Counted from the first letter of the stretch, positions 40,786-53,455 are shown. The stretch: DNA of 64,000 nucleotides from Rhodococcoides kroppenstedtii (GCF_900111805.1 NZ_FOJN01000003.1:62001-126000); one strand, 5' to 3'. Numbers and translations: made by a program. Notes: generated by a model not told the origin, from the sequence alone.

Positions 40786-41724
40786 ATGTTCCCGATCGGT
40801 CGGTCGCTCCCCAGCGCCGACGACCTGCTCGTGCTGCTGGCCGTCGGCCGCAGCGGACGGTTCACGACGGCGGCGGACACCCTGGGCGTCAACCACACCA
40901 CCGTCTCCCGCCGGATCGCGTCGCTCGAACGCGCGCTCGGAGGTCGGGTGCTGGTCAAGACGTCCGGCGGATGGGAACTGACCGCCCTCGGACGGCGAGC
41001 GCTCGACGCCGCGGAGCACGTCGACGGCGTCGTGCGCGGGTTGGTGGACCCCGACGGTGCTCCGCTGGGCGGCGTCGTGCGCATCTCCGCGACCGACGGC
41101 TTCAGTGCGTACATCGCCGCGCCCGCCGCGGTGGAGGTACGACGACGGCACCCGGCCGTCTCGGTCGAACTCATCGCGGCCACCCGACGGGCGTCGGAGG
41201 CGCGGTCGGGCATGGACATCGAGGTCGTCGTCGGGCAACCGCGCGTCCACCGGGCGGAAGCGATCCGGGTGGCCGACTACTGCCTCGGCCTCTACGCGAC
41301 GCGCGAGTACCTCGCCCGCCACGGCACACCGGCCAACCGGACCGAACTCGAGACGCATCCCCTGGTCTACTTCGTCGACTCGATGTTGCGGGTCGACGAT
41401 CTCGACCTGGCCCACACCGGCGCCGGAACCGGCGTCCGGCTACCCGCGATGGCGGGGTCCGTCAGCTCCACCAACGTCTTCGTCCACATCGAGGCCACCC
41501 GCGCCCACGCGGGCATCGGCCTGCTCCCCTGTTTCATGGCGGACCGGCACGACGACCTGATCCGCGTCCTCCCCGACGAGGTCACCGTCACCCTCGCGTA
41601 CTGGCTGGTGGCGCGGACCGACACGTTGCGACGCCCGGAGGTGGCCGCCGTCGTCGACGCGATCCGGGCGCAGGCACGCTCGCGCACCGCCGAGCTGCTC
41701 GGCCGCGCCGGGGCGGCGCGGTGA
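40786..41724 (+). CDS. LysR-family transcriptional regulator
   Basis: A 312-residue LysR protein with an N-terminal helix-turn-helix (LAVGRSGRFTTAADTLGVNH) and an effector domain starting near residue 95. It is divergent from the MHS transporter, which it probably regulates together with itself. ATG 40786 is chosen since it sits just upstream of the helix-turn-helix. Confidence 0.9.
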   Translation: MFPIGRSLPSADDLLVLLAVGRSGRFTTAADTLGVNHTTVSRRIASLERALGGRVLVKTSGGWELTALGRRALDAAEHVDGVVRGLVDPDGAPLGGVVRISATDGFSAYIAAPAAVEVRRRHPAVSVELIAATRRASEARSGMDIEVVVGQPRVHRAEAIRVADYCLGLYATREYLARHGTPANRTELETHPLVYFVDSMLRVDDLDLAHTGAGTGVRLPAMAGSVSSTNVFVHIEATRAHAGIGLLPCFMADRHDDLIRVLPDEVTVTLAYWLVARTDTLRRPEVAAVVDAIRAQARSRTAELLGRAGAAR

Positions 41725-41749
41725 CGATGCGCGCCGCCGGAGCGGCGCG

Positions 41750-42652
41750 GTGACCGGTGCGGGCCGGTTCGCACCGAGCCCGTCGGGCGATCTGCACGTC
41801 GGCAACCTGCGCACCGCGGTGTTGGCGTGGCTGTTCGCACGCCGGAGCGACCGGGCGTTCCTCATCAGGATCGAGGATCTCGATCGGGTGCGCGAGGGGT
41901 CGGCGGCACGCCAGCTGGCCGATCTCGCCGCGCTCGGTCTCGTCTCCGACCAGCCGGTCCTGACCCAGTCGTCGCGCCGGGCGGCGTACGACGGCGCGAT
42001 CGCGACCCTGCGCGCGGCCGGCCGGGTGTACGAGTGCTTCTGCACGCGTCGCGAGATCCAGCAGGCGGCCTCGGCCCCGCACGCCCCCCAGGGCGCGTAC
42101 CCCGGCACCTGCCGGAATCTGACGGACGCGGAGCGGGACGAGCGACGACGCGCGGGCCGACGCGCGGCGCTGCGACTGCGAGCCGACGTCGCCACTGCGA
42201 CGGTGCACGACGTCCTGCTCGGCCCGTACACCGGCGTCGTCGACGACCTGGTCCTGCGTCGTACGGACGGCGTGCCGGCCTACAACCTGGCCGTCGTCGT
42301 CGACGACGCGTTCCAGGGCGTCGACCAGGTCGTGCGCGGCGACGACCTGCTCCCGTCGTCACCTCGTCAGGCGTATCTCGCGGGCCTGCTGGGCGTGCCT
42401 GTCCCGGAGTACGTCCACGTCCCCCTCGCGCTCGGGCCGACGGGCGCACGCCTGGCCAAACGGGACGGCGCCGTCACGCTGCGTGACCGGCTGGACGCGG
42501 GCGCGACGGCCGGGGACGTCCTGGCCGAGATCGCCCGCTCGATCGGCGTGGACGAGTCGACGTCGTCGTGGTCGATCGAGGACGTCGCCGACGTATGGTC
42601 GCCGAGCCGACTGCCGCGCGAGCCGTGGTACGTGCTCGGTCACCACACCTAG
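41750..42652 (+). CDS. gluQ: Glutamyl-queuosine tRNA(Asp) synthetase
   Basis: A 300-residue truncated glutamyl-tRNA synthetase that attaches glutamate to the queuosine at position 34 of tRNA(Asp). It has the class I motif GDLHVGNLR (HIGH) and AKRDGA (KMSKS), and the zinc site CFC plus Cys in YPGTC. It lacks the anticodon-binding domain. It starts at GTG 41750, 26 bp after the LysR stop. Its substrate requires queuosine, agreeing with tgt and yhhQ nearby. Confidence 0.93.
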   Translation: MTGAGRFAPSPSGDLHVGNLRTAVLAWLFARRSDRAFLIRIEDLDRVREGSAARQLADLAALGLVSDQPVLTQSSRRAAYDGAIATLRAAGRVYECFCTRREIQQAASAPHAPQGAYPGTCRNLTDAERDERRRAGRRAALRLRADVATATVHDVLLGPYTGVVDDLVLRRTDGVPAYNLAVVVDDAFQGVDQVVRGDDLLPSSPRQAYLAGLLGVPVPEYVHVPLALGPTGARLAKRDGAVTLRDRLDAGATAGDVLAEIARSIGVDESTSSWSIEDVADVWSPSRLPREPWYVLGHHT

Positions 42653-42765
42653 GGGTCCCGACTGTGCGTCGCACCTGACACCAGGGACGTCGTCGCCTTA
42701 TTGTGAGCGGGAACAACAGGAGTTCCCAGCCCAGCGACGACCCCCCAGCGACGAGGTAGGCAGCG

Positions 42766-43395
42766 ATGACCAGTGGCGGTTTCGACCCCGGCAAGGATCC
42801 GCAGAACCTCGGTGGCTATCCCCCGCCGCAGGGCAACTACCCGCCCCCGCAGGGCAGCTATCCCCCGCCGCAGGGCAACTACCCGCCCCCGCAGGGCAAC
42901 TACCCGCCCCCGCAGCAGCCGTACCAGGGCGGCGGGTACCCCACGCCGCCGCAGTTCCAGAACACCGGACCCGGCGCGGGACGGCCGGGCACGTTGGGCC
43001 GTCGGTTCGGAGCGCGTCTGATCGACGGCATTCTCGTCGGCATCGTCGTCGCCGTGCTGTCCCTGCTCACCGGCACCGAGAACAGCATCCTGGCGACGGG
43101 CCTCTTCTCCGGCTTCCTGCTGTTCGTGTACTTCGTCGCGATGGAGGTCACGCAGGGCGCGACCCTGGGCAAGAAGATTCTCGGCCTGTCGGTGCGCGGA
43201 CCCGGCGGAGGGACGATCACCCTGCAGCAGTCCGCCATTCGGAACGCCTTCATGCTGCTGACGATCATCCCCTTCCTTGGTGGGCTGCTCGCGTTCATCG
43301 CGTACATCGTCATCGCCGTGACCATCAACTCGAGCCCCACCAAGCAGGGCAAGCACGACGAGTTCGCCGGCGGCACGCAGGTGGTCGAGGCCTAG
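42766..43395 (+). CDS. RDD-family membrane protein with Pro/Gln-rich repeats
   Basis: A 209-residue protein: an N-terminal stretch of about 60 residues repeats YPPPQGN units at protein and DNA level (near 42811-42921), followed by a three-helix RDD domain (GRRFGARLIDGILVGIVVAV, then MEVTQGATLGKKILGL). RDD proteins include Na+/H+ antiporter-like and signalling members; this one's role is unknown. ATG 42766 is preceded by AGGTAGG. Confidence 0.85.
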   Translation: MTSGGFDPGKDPQNLGGYPPPQGNYPPPQGSYPPPQGNYPPPQGNYPPPQQPYQGGGYPTPPQFQNTGPGAGRPGTLGRRFGARLIDGILVGIVVAVLSLLTGTENSILATGLFSGFLLFVYFVAMEVTQGATLGKKILGLSVRGPGGGTITLQQSAIRNAFMLLTIIPFLGGLLAFIAYIVIAVTINSSPTKQGKHDEFAGGTQVVEA

Positions 43396-43432
43396 TCCGT
43401 CACGACACCACCGCGACGCTTCTCGACCGACC

Positions 43433-43463
43433 GGGCGCGAATCCCCTTCCGGGATTCGCGCCC
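43433..43463. terminator. Terminator after the RDD gene
   Basis: A perfect 13-bp stem (GGGCGCGAATCCC and its complement) with a 5-base loop is between the RDD gene and yhhQ on the plus strand. It could also be a leader hairpin of yhhQ, as it ends about 28 bp before that start. Confidence 0.8.
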
Positions 43464-43491
43464 GTCGTCGTCTCGGTGCTTGGATCGACCG

Positions 43492-44229
43492 GTGACTGCT
43501 ACCAACACCACCGACACCGACGGTGACACCAAGTCTGGGCAGGTCGCGTTCGCCCATGTCAGCCGCGGGTACTACCCGACGATCGTCGCGCTCTTCGTCG
43601 CGACGCTGCTGATCTCGAACGTGGCCGCCAGCAAGGGTGTCGCCTTCTTCGGCACGTCCGAGCTCGCGCTCGGCCCCCTCCAGATCCTGCCCATCAACAC
43701 CGACGGCGCGTTCTTCCTCTTCCCCCTCGCCTACATTCTCGGCGACGTGCTGTCCGAGGTGTACGGCCTGAAGGCCGCGCGCCGCGCCATCTACCTCGGC
43801 TTCGGCTCCCTGCTGCTGATGTCCGTCTGCTTCTGGGTGGCCATCGAGCTGCCCGCGGCCTCCTTCTACGAGAACCAAGCAGCCCTCGAGACCGTGGTCG
43901 GCGTCGTGCCGCGCCTGGTTCTCGCCGGACTCGCCGGCTTCGTCGTCGGCCAACTGCTCAACGCCGTCGTGCTGGTGAAGATCAAGGAACGCACCAAGGA
44001 AAAGCACCTCTGGGCGCGCCTGATCGGATCCACCGTGGTGGGCGAATTCTTCGACACCCTGATCTTCTGCGCCATCGCCGCCGGCGTCATCGGCATCTCC
44101 ACGTGGGCGGACTTCGTCAACTACGTCGTGGTCGGATTCCTGTGGAAGACGCTCGTCGAGGTGATCGTCCTGCCCATCACCTACGCCGTGATCGGCTACA
44201 TCAAGAAGCGCGAACCGACGTACGCCTGA
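43492..44229 (+). CDS. Queuosine-precursor transporter (VUT family, YhhQ-like)
   Basis: A 245-residue protein with six or more helices of the YhhQ/VUT_1 family, which imports preQ0, preQ1 or queuine-type precursors in bacteria. ILPINTDGAFFLFPLAYILG followed by DVLSEVYGLKAARRAIYLGF is the family signature. GTG 43492 is chosen; the in-frame TTG at 43480 adds four residues. Neighbouring gluQ and tgt support the queuosine role. Confidence 0.88.
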   Translation: MTATNTTDTDGDTKSGQVAFAHVSRGYYPTIVALFVATLLISNVAASKGVAFFGTSELALGPLQILPINTDGAFFLFPLAYILGDVLSEVYGLKAARRAIYLGFGSLLLMSVCFWVAIELPAASFYENQAALETVVGVVPRLVLAGLAGFVVGQLLNAVVLVKIKERTKEKHLWARLIGSTVVGEFFDTLIFCAIAAGVIGISTWADFVNYVVVGFLWKTLVEVIVLPITYAVIGYIKKREPTYA

Positions 44230-44233
44230 CGGC

Positions 44234-44277
44234 CCGTGCGCCTTTTGCGCATCCAGGGATGCGCAAAAGGCGCACGG
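44234..44277. terminator. Long perfect hairpin between yhhQ and tgt
   Basis: A 21-bp perfect stem (44234-44254 with 44257-44277) with a 2-nt loop sits exactly between the convergent yhhQ and tgt stops. It holds CCTTTT on one arm and AAAAGG on the other, so each strand can form an uninterrupted hairpin. A bidirectional terminator is the simplest reading. Confidence 0.85.
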
Positions 44278-44280
44278 ACG

Positions 44281-47422
<3,142 letters not shown>

Positions 47423-47426
<4 letters not shown>

Positions 47427-49156
47427 GACACACCCGCCGCGCTGCGCTGCGAATCCACGATCTCCGCATAGGTCGGACAGGTCTCGAGGAGCTCCTCGTG
47501 CGAACCGTTCCCGACCATACGACCGTCGTCGAGAACGACGATCCGGTCGGCGTCGCGCACGGTCGAGATCCGTTGCGCCACCACGAGAACGCACGACTCG
47601 CGGGTGATCGGGGCCAACGCCGCCCGCAGACGAGCATCGGTGGTGAGGTCCAGGGCGGAGAACGCGTCGTCGAAGACGTAGACGGCGGGCCGACGGATGA
47701 CCGCGCGGGCGATGGCGAGGCGCTGGCGCTGACCTCCCGACACCGTGGTTCCCCCCTGGGCGATCGCGGTGTCGAGCCCGTCGGGCATGGCCCTGACGAA
47801 GTCGGCCGCCTGAGCGACCTCGAGCGCCTCCCACATCTCGGCCTCCGTCGCGTCCTGTTTGCCGTACCGCAGGTTCGACGCCACCGTGCCCGAGAACAGG
47901 TACGGACGCTGCGGCACCAGGCCGATCTCGGCCCGCAGCACCGCGGGGTCGAGATCGCGGACGTCGGTTCCGCCGACGCGCACGACGCCCGTCGTCGCGT
48001 CGATCAGGCGGGGCACCAGGTTGATCAGGGTCGACTTGCCGGACCCGGTGCTGCCCACGATCGCCGTCGTCGTACCGGGGTCGGCGCGGAACGACACGTC
48101 GCACAGGACGGGCGATTCCGCTGCGGGGTAGGCGAAGCCGGCACCGACGAACTCGACGGTGGAGGGCGAGGTGGCGAACGGCTGCGGGCTCGACGTCGGC
48201 ACGACCGACGACGACGTCGCGAGCACCTCGGAGATGCGCTCGGCACAGACGCCGGCGCGCGGGATCATCATCGCGATGAACGACGCCATGATGACCGACA
48301 TCAGAATCTGCATCATGTAGCTGAGCAGTGCCGTGAGCGACCCGATCTGCATCCGGCCGTCGTCCACCGCGTGCCCGCCGAACCAGATGACCGCCACGCT
48401 GGTGACGTTCGAGATGAGCATGACGACGGGGAACATCAGGGCCATCAACCGACCGACCTGCAGGGCGGTCGCGGTGAGGGCGGTGTTCGCCTCGTCGAAT
48501 CGCCGGATCTCGTACGGCTCCCGCACGAAGGCGCGGACCACGCGGATACCCGTGATCTGTTCGCGCAGAATGCGGTTGACGGAGTCGATCCGCTTCTGCA
48601 TCACCTTGAACGCCGGGATCATGCGCGCCACGACGATGCCCATCGCGATGGCCAACCCGGGCACGGCGACGCCGAGCAGCCAGGAAAGCCCGAGATCCTC
48701 GCGCAGCGCCATGACGATGCCGCCCACGCACATGATCGGGGCCATCACCAGGATGGTGCAGCCGGCGAGCACCAGCATCTGGACCTGCTGCACGTCGTTG
48801 GTGTTGCGGGTGATGAGCGACGGCGCCCCGAACGTACCGACCTCCCGCGCGGAGAACGTGCCCACCCGATCGAGCAGCGCACCGCGGAGATCCCGTCCCG
48901 CTGCCATCGCTGCCTGCGCCCCGCAGTACACGCCACCGATCGAGCAGGCGATCTGCACGGCGGAGACCGCGAGCATGATCGACCCGGTCGACAGGATGTA
49001 GCCCGTGTCGCCGAGCGTCACACCGTTGTCGATGATGTCGGCGTTCAGGCGCGGCAGGTACAGCGAGGCGGCGGTGGCGACGAACTGCAGGACCACCACG
49101 CCGAGCAACAGCCGTCGGTACGGCGCGAGGTAGCGACGGAGCAGCGGGATCAGCAC
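47423..49156 (-). CDS. ABC exporter half-transporter, degenerate-site subunit
   Basis: A 577-residue half-transporter with six helices and an NBD: Walker A GSTGSGKST, signature TVSGGQRQ, Walker B VYVFDDAFSALD. The catalytic Glu after Walker B is Asp, and the switch His is Gln (VVAQRIST), so its own site cannot hydrolyse ATP well. It therefore forms the degenerate site of a heterodimer with the overlapping gene. It starts at GTG 49156, 4 bp after the MMPL stop, in a TetR-led operon. Confidence 0.93.
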
Positions 49157-49160
49157 CGCA

Positions 49161-51476
49161 TCAGCCTGTCACCTGTTCCTTCTCCCGTTCCACCGTACGA
49201 ACCAGCTTCTCGCCCTCGATGTCGACGTTGGGCAGGATGCGGTCGAGCCAGCGCGGGAGGTACCAGGCCTTGTCGCCCAGCAGCGCCATGACCGCCGGGA
49301 TGAGGACCATGCGCACCACGAAGGCGTCGAAGAAGACGGCCGCGGCCAGGGCGAAGCCGATGGACTTGATGAACGCGTCCGGTTCGAGCATGAACGCCGC
49401 GAACACGGAGATCATGATGACCGCGGCGGCCGCGACGACGCGCGCTCCGTACTTGAAGCCGGTCACGATCGCCTCGCTCGCGTCGGCACCGTGCACGTAG
49501 GCCTCCCGCATCCGCGAGACCAGGAACACCTGGTAGTCCATCGCCAGACCGAACACCACACCGATCAGGAAGATCGGCATGAAGCTGACGATCGGCTGCG
49601 GGTTGGACACCAGGCCCAGTCCGCCTTCCTGGAACAGGAACACGGTGGCACCGAAGGTCGCGAGCACGCTGAGCAGGAAGCCGAGCGTCGCGGTGAGCGG
49701 CACCAGGATGGAGCGGAAGACCACCATGAGCAGCAGGAACGCGAGTCCGACCACGACGGCGAGGTAGGGCACCAGCGCGTCCTGCAGCCGCTCCGAGACG
49801 TCGATCTCGAGCGCGGTCTGCCCGGTGACGCCGTAGGTCACGCCGTACTGCGACTCCAGGTCGCCCTCGGCGCCGCGCAGGGCGGTGACGAGATTCTGCG
49901 TGTCCTCGCTGATGGGCGAGCTCTTCGGGGTCACCGACACCAGTGCGGTGTCGCCCGCCGGGTTGAGACCGGCCTGCTGGGCGTTGGCGACGTCGGGCTC
50001 CGACGACGCCCGCTCGACGACGGCCGCGAACGCCGCCGCGCGATCGGCCTCCGGCACCGCGCTGCCGTCGACCACCATGAGCAGCTGACCGTTGCGGCCC
50101 GGGCCGAAGCCCTTGTCGATCAGGTCGTACGCCTCGCGGGCCGGTGTGCCCGGTTCCGCCGTGGCGACGGACGGCAGGGCCAGTCGCAGCGACGTCATGG
50201 GGCCGGCGATGACGCCGAGCACGATCACACCCAGGACCAGGACGATCGCCGGTCGCTTCAGCACGATGCGGACCCAGCGCAGACCGTTGGTCGGCTTGTC
50301 GCTGTGTTCGGGATCCGGGACGGTACGGATCTTCCCGGCGAACGCCTTCCGGCCGAACAGGCCGAGCACCGCGGGCAGCATCGTCAGCGCCACCAATACG
50401 GCGACGAACACGCCGAACCCGGCCGCGAGACCCATCTGGGAGAGGAAGGGAATGCCGACCACCCGCAGCGCGACCAGCGCGATGAGGACCGTCGTCCCCG
50501 CGAACACCACGGCGCTACCCGCGGTGCCCACGGCCCGCCCGGCGGCTTCCTCCCGATCCTCGGTCGCCGAGAGCTCGTTCTTGAATCGCGCGACGATGAA
50601 CAGCGAGTAGTCGATGGCGACGGCCAGACCGATCATGATCGCGAGGATCGGCGTGAACTGGGTCAGCTCTGCGAAGCCCGACGCCGTGGTGATGGTGAGA
50701 CTGGTGACGCCGATACCGACGATGGCCGTGATGAGCGGCAGGCCGGCGGCGACGAAGGATCCGAACATCACCACGAGGACGACGGCCGCGACGGCCAGAC
50801 CGATGAGCTCGGCCGTCCCGCCCGGCGGGCTGGCCGACTGCATGGCGCTGCCGCCGATCTCGACGGTCAGGCCCGCGTCACGGGCGGGCTGGGCGGCGTT
50901 CTCGAGGTCGGTGCGGGTCTGGTCGGTGATGTCGGTGACCGTGCCGGAGATCGGCACGGTGACGATGCCGACGGTCTTGTCGGGCGAGAGCGGTGAGACT
51001 GCTGCGGCATCGGCCGCGGCCACGTCCGGCGGCGCGCCGGCCTGCGCGTACTGATCCACGATCGCCTGATTGCCCGCGACCGGATTCAGCAGCGGCTGCG
51101 CGCCCTCCGGCACGGGACCGGCGGCCGGATCGACCTTCGCGCTGTCCTTCACGGCACCGATGCCGCGGATGTTCGCGATGGTGGCGTCGATGGCCGCGGT
51201 GGCCTCGGGGCTCTCCAGGGTGGTTCCGGCCGGCGCCTCGAACACGTACTGGGCGGAGGCCGCCGTCAGCGGGTTCTCGCCCCCGCCGAATCGCTCGGAC
51301 TGCAGGTCCAGGGCCTGCTGCGCCGGTGTCCCGGGGATGGAGAACGACGTGCTGGTGGGGCCGGACAGCGTCGCGGCGCCGACGCCGGCGAGCACGAGGA
51401 TCGCGAGCCAGATCGGCAGCACGATGCCTTTGCGTCGGTACGCGAACCGCCCTATGCGGTACAGGAAGGTGGCCAC
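49161..51476 (-). CDS. MMPL-family RND transporter
   Basis: A 771-residue RND exporter with two repeats of six helices and two large extracytoplasmic loops. The intramembrane motif MIGLAVAIDYSLFIVARFKNE and its second copy FGLAMDYQVFLVSRMREAY are typical of MmpL proteins that export lipids or drugs. GTG 51476 is directly downstream of the TetR gene. The substrate is unknown; the operon continues into the ABC exporter pair. Confidence 0.92.
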   Translation of the reverse strand: MATFLYRIGRFAYRRKGIVLPIWLAILVLAGVGAATLSGPTSTSFSIPGTPAQQALDLQSERFGGGENPLTAASAQYVFEAPAGTTLESPEATAAIDATIANIRGIGAVKDSAKVDPAAGPVPEGAQPLLNPVAGNQAIVDQYAQAGAPPDVAAADAAAVSPLSPDKTVGIVTVPISGTVTDITDQTRTDLENAAQPARDAGLTVEIGGSAMQSASPPGGTAELIGLAVAAVVLVVMFGSFVAAGLPLITAIVGIGVTSLTITTASGFAELTQFTPILAIMIGLAVAIDYSLFIVARFKNELSATEDREEAAGRAVGTAGSAVVFAGTTVLIALVALRVVGIPFLSQMGLAAGFGVFVAVLVALTMLPAVLGLFGRKAFAGKIRTVPDPEHSDKPTNGLRWVRIVLKRPAIVLVLGVIVLGVIAGPMTSLRLALPSVATAEPGTPAREAYDLIDKGFGPGRNGQLLMVVDGSAVPEADRAAAFAAVVERASSEPDVANAQQAGLNPAGDTALVSVTPKSSPISEDTQNLVTALRGAEGDLESQYGVTYGVTGQTALEIDVSERLQDALVPYLAVVVGLAFLLLMVVFRSILVPLTATLGFLLSVLATFGATVFLFQEGGLGLVSNPQPIVSFMPIFLIGVVFGLAMDYQVFLVSRMREAYVHGADASEAIVTGFKYGARVVAAAAVIMISVFAAFMLEPDAFIKSIGFALAAAVFFDAFVVRMVLIPAVMALLGDKAWYLPRWLDRILPNVDIEGEKLVRTVEREKEQVTG

Positions 51477-51522
51477 GGGTTTTGCTCCTCGGTCGGATGG
51501 TTCGACGGTCGGGTGGTTCGAG

Positions 51523-52146
51523 TCAGACGGACGGGGACGGGCCCGGGAGGGGCGTGTTGAACCCCTGCTCGAGCTGCTGCAAGGCGTGTTCGACGACCGC
51601 GCGGGCCGATCGGTGCTCGGGATCCTCGGCGACGTAGGCCAGCGCGGCGCTCACGGCGGCGCCGACGGAGGCCTGGGCGAGGGTGGGGAAGAGATCGCGG
51701 CGGGCGTCGAGGCCCGTGCGCTCGGCGACCACCCGACGGAACTCGTCGGACAGCGACTTGTCGAAGGCGAGCTTCTTGGCCAGGAGCGACGGCGTCTCCT
51801 CGATGAAGCGCGCCGTCTCGATGGTCTCCGCCAGTTCGCGCTCGGGGGCGGTCACCACCTCGAGCAGCAGGTACCGCACGGAATCCCAGAAGTTCTCGTC
51901 CGCGGGGCGGTTCTCGAGCAGGTCGACCCACTCGAACGCTGCCTGCTGGAGATGGAAGAGCGCGGCCTCCTCCTTGCTGGAGAAGTAATTGTGGAACGTC
52001 CGCGTGGAGACGCCCACGTGGGCTGCGATGGCCTCGGCGGTCACGCCGTCGAAGCCCAGTTTGCGCCCGAGGCTGACCGCCGCGGCGCTGAGTGCGCTGC
52101 GTGTCTCCGCCTTCTTGCGGTCACGCAGGCCGGGTTCCGTCGTCAC
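51523..52146 (-). CDS. TetR-family regulator of the MMPL/ABC operon
   Basis: A 207-residue TetR protein. The helix-turn-helix is in GVTAEAIAAHVGVSTRTFHNYF, and the C-terminal domain is divergent and Ala/Leu-rich. It is the first gene of the run TetR-MMPL-ABC-ABC-tgt, with a candidate operator 17 bp upstream of its GTG start. It most likely represses its own operon and is released by an exported compound. Confidence 0.9.
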   Translation of the reverse strand: MTTEPGLRDRKKAETRSALSAAAVSLGRKLGFDGVTAEAIAAHVGVSTRTFHNYFSSKEEAALFHLQQAAFEWVDLLENRPADENFWDSVRYLLLEVVTAPERELAETIETARFIEETPSLLAKKLAFDKSLSDEFRRVVAERTGLDARRDLFPTLAQASVGAAVSAALAYVAEDPEHRSARAVVEHALQQLEQGFNTPLPGPSPSV

Positions 52147-52162
52147 CGCACCCAGGGTACGG

Positions 52163-52184
52163 AACTTGCGCAGCTCGGCAAGTT
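52163..52184. promoter_or_regulatory. Candidate TetR operator
   Basis: AACTTGC (52163-52169) and GCAAGTT (52178-52184) form a perfect 7-bp inverted repeat with an 8-bp spacer, 17 bp before the TetR start. The spacing is suitable for a TetR dimer. The assignment comes from position. Confidence 0.6.
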
Positions 52185-52261
52185 TGCAGACGAACGCAAT
52201 TATGTGACGGTCCCCACCCCGTCAAGCGGTGTCGCCGGGCCGGTGGCGGGGTACCGGCGCG

Positions 52262-52396
52262 TCAGCTCCGGTCGGAGAAGAGATGGGTGTAGTCGGGCTT
52301 GGCGACGGGGGTGCTCGCCTCGGCCGCGGGCGTCTCGGTGACATCGCCCTCGGCGGACGCGTCGACGGGTGCGAGGAAGAGCGGAGAGGAGTCCAT
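52262..52396 (-). CDS. Small peptide of 44 residues with a KPDYTHLF tail
   Basis: A short frame from ATG 52396 to TGA 52262-52264 encodes a 44-residue peptide beginning MDSSPLFLAPVDASAEGD and ending KPDYTHLFSDRS. It has a proper ribosome binding site (AAAGGG 5-8 bases upstream) and GC-rich third positions. The acidic body followed by a short aromatic/basic tail looks like a precursor or interaction peptide, but there is no known family in my memory. It lies upstream of the TetR gene on the same strand, 115 bp away, and downstream of yceI. Confidence 0.5.
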   Translation of the reverse strand: MDSSPLFLAPVDASAEGDVTETPAAEASTPVAKPDYTHLFSDRS

Positions 52397-52529
52397 GTGA
52401 CCCTTTCGGGCAAGGGGAGGGAGCGCAGAGTGCCGAAGAGTTCGATGCCCGAACTCGGCGCGCTTCGATCTCGACCCTACGCCATGTCCCGGTCGACCGG
52501 ATCGCCCCCGCCCCGGCGCGCCGATCGCG

Positions 52530-53207
52530 TCAGTTCTTCGCCAACGTCACCAGGAAGTCGACCGTGCCGGTGGGCTCGACGGTCACGAATCCGAGCGACG
52601 GCGGCTCGACGCCGAAGTCCGTCCAGGTGACCGGAATGCCGCCCGAGGCAACGAGATTCGCGCCATCACGCAACACCGAGGCGTCGACCGTCACCGGCCG
52701 GGTCTGCCCCTTGAGCGTCAGTTCGCCGGTGAGGGGGACGGTGGCGGTGGTGCCGTCGGTGGGCACCGACGACAGGTCGACCGGCTCGGTGACGGTGAAC
52801 GTCGCCGTCGGGTTCGCCGCGACGTCGAAGATGTTGCCGCGGAACTGATTGTCGCGGCGGTCGCTGTCGGTGGTGATGGTGCCCGTCTGCACCACGATCT
52901 CGCCGGCGGTGAGCGTCGACCCGTCGACGGTGGCGGATCCGCTGACGTCGCGCGTGGTTCCGACGACCGTGACGTCGGCGCCGTTGAGCACCTCGGCCAC
53001 GGTGTAGCCGGCGGACGTCGGGTTGCTGTCGGAGCCCGGCGTGACGGTCCACTCCCCGTCGAGGTCACCTTCCGCGGCACGCGCACCCTCGGTGGACACC
53101 GTGGCCGCGGGGTCGCTGCTCTCGAACGAGGCGTAGATGCGCGGCCCGACGAACAGGGCGATCACTGCGACGACCACGACGGCTCCGACGATCCACCACT
53201 TCTTCAT
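52530..53207 (-). CDS. YceI-family lipid-binding-like protein, membrane-anchored
   Basis: A 225-residue protein with an N-terminal membrane helix (MKKWWIVGAVVVVAVIALFV) and an extracytoplasmic YceI beta-barrel. YceI proteins bind long isoprenoid or acyl chains. GEWTVTPGSDSNPTSAGYTV and LTLKGQTRPVTVDASV are characteristic. There is no cleavage site, so it should stay anchored to the membrane. It ends 133 bp upstream of the small peptide frame. Confidence 0.9.
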   Translation of the reverse strand: MKKWWIVGAVVVVAVIALFVGPRIYASFESSDPAATVSTEGARAAEGDLDGEWTVTPGSDSNPTSAGYTVAEVLNGADVTVVGTTRDVSGSATVDGSTLTAGEIVVQTGTITTDSDRRDNQFRGNIFDVAANPTATFTVTEPVDLSSVPTDGTTATVPLTGELTLKGQTRPVTVDASVLRDGANLVASGGIPVTWTDFGVEPPSLGFVTVEPTGTVDFLVTLAKN

Positions 53208-53274
53208 GGGGTCGATTTTAGTTGTGGTTTCAACGATCCGCGCGGTCGCGAGCTGGGAATTGCCTGTGAAACGA

Positions 53275-53304
53275 CGAAACCCCCCGGTGTGACGGGGGGT
53301 TTCG
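53275..53304. terminator. Terminator of tRNA-Ser(CGA)
   Basis: A perfect 11-bp stem CGAAACCCCCC / GGGGGGTTTCG with an 8-base loop starts 4 bp beyond the tRNA CCA end on the minus strand. Confidence 0.85.
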
Positions 53305-53307
53305 TTC

Positions 53308-53398
53308 TGGCGGTGGCGGAGGGATTTGAACCCTCGGACGGGGGTTACCCGTCACACGCTTTCGAGGCGTGCTCCTTAGGCCGCTCGGACACGCCACC
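53308..53398 (-). tRNA. tRNA-Ser(CGA)
   Basis: A 91-nt class II tRNA on the minus strand. GGTGGCG pairs with CGCCACC, the anticodon CGA is at 53362-53364, a long variable arm is present, the T loop is GGTTCAAATCC and CCA is encoded. It reads the UCG codon. It lies upstream of tadA, as serV does in mycobacteria. Confidence 0.97.
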
Positions 53399-53455
53399 GC
53401 CGATAAGGCTACCGGAGGGGGTGCGCGATCGAGAAATCGCGGCCGGAGCAGGGCC

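Noticed and set aside
52222-52413. 63-codon Pro/Arg-rich minus-strand frame at 52.3 kb
   Set aside because: It overlaps the 44-codon frame, which has a ribosome binding site and coding-like codon use; the Pro/Arg-rich product looks like an out-of-frame shadow.
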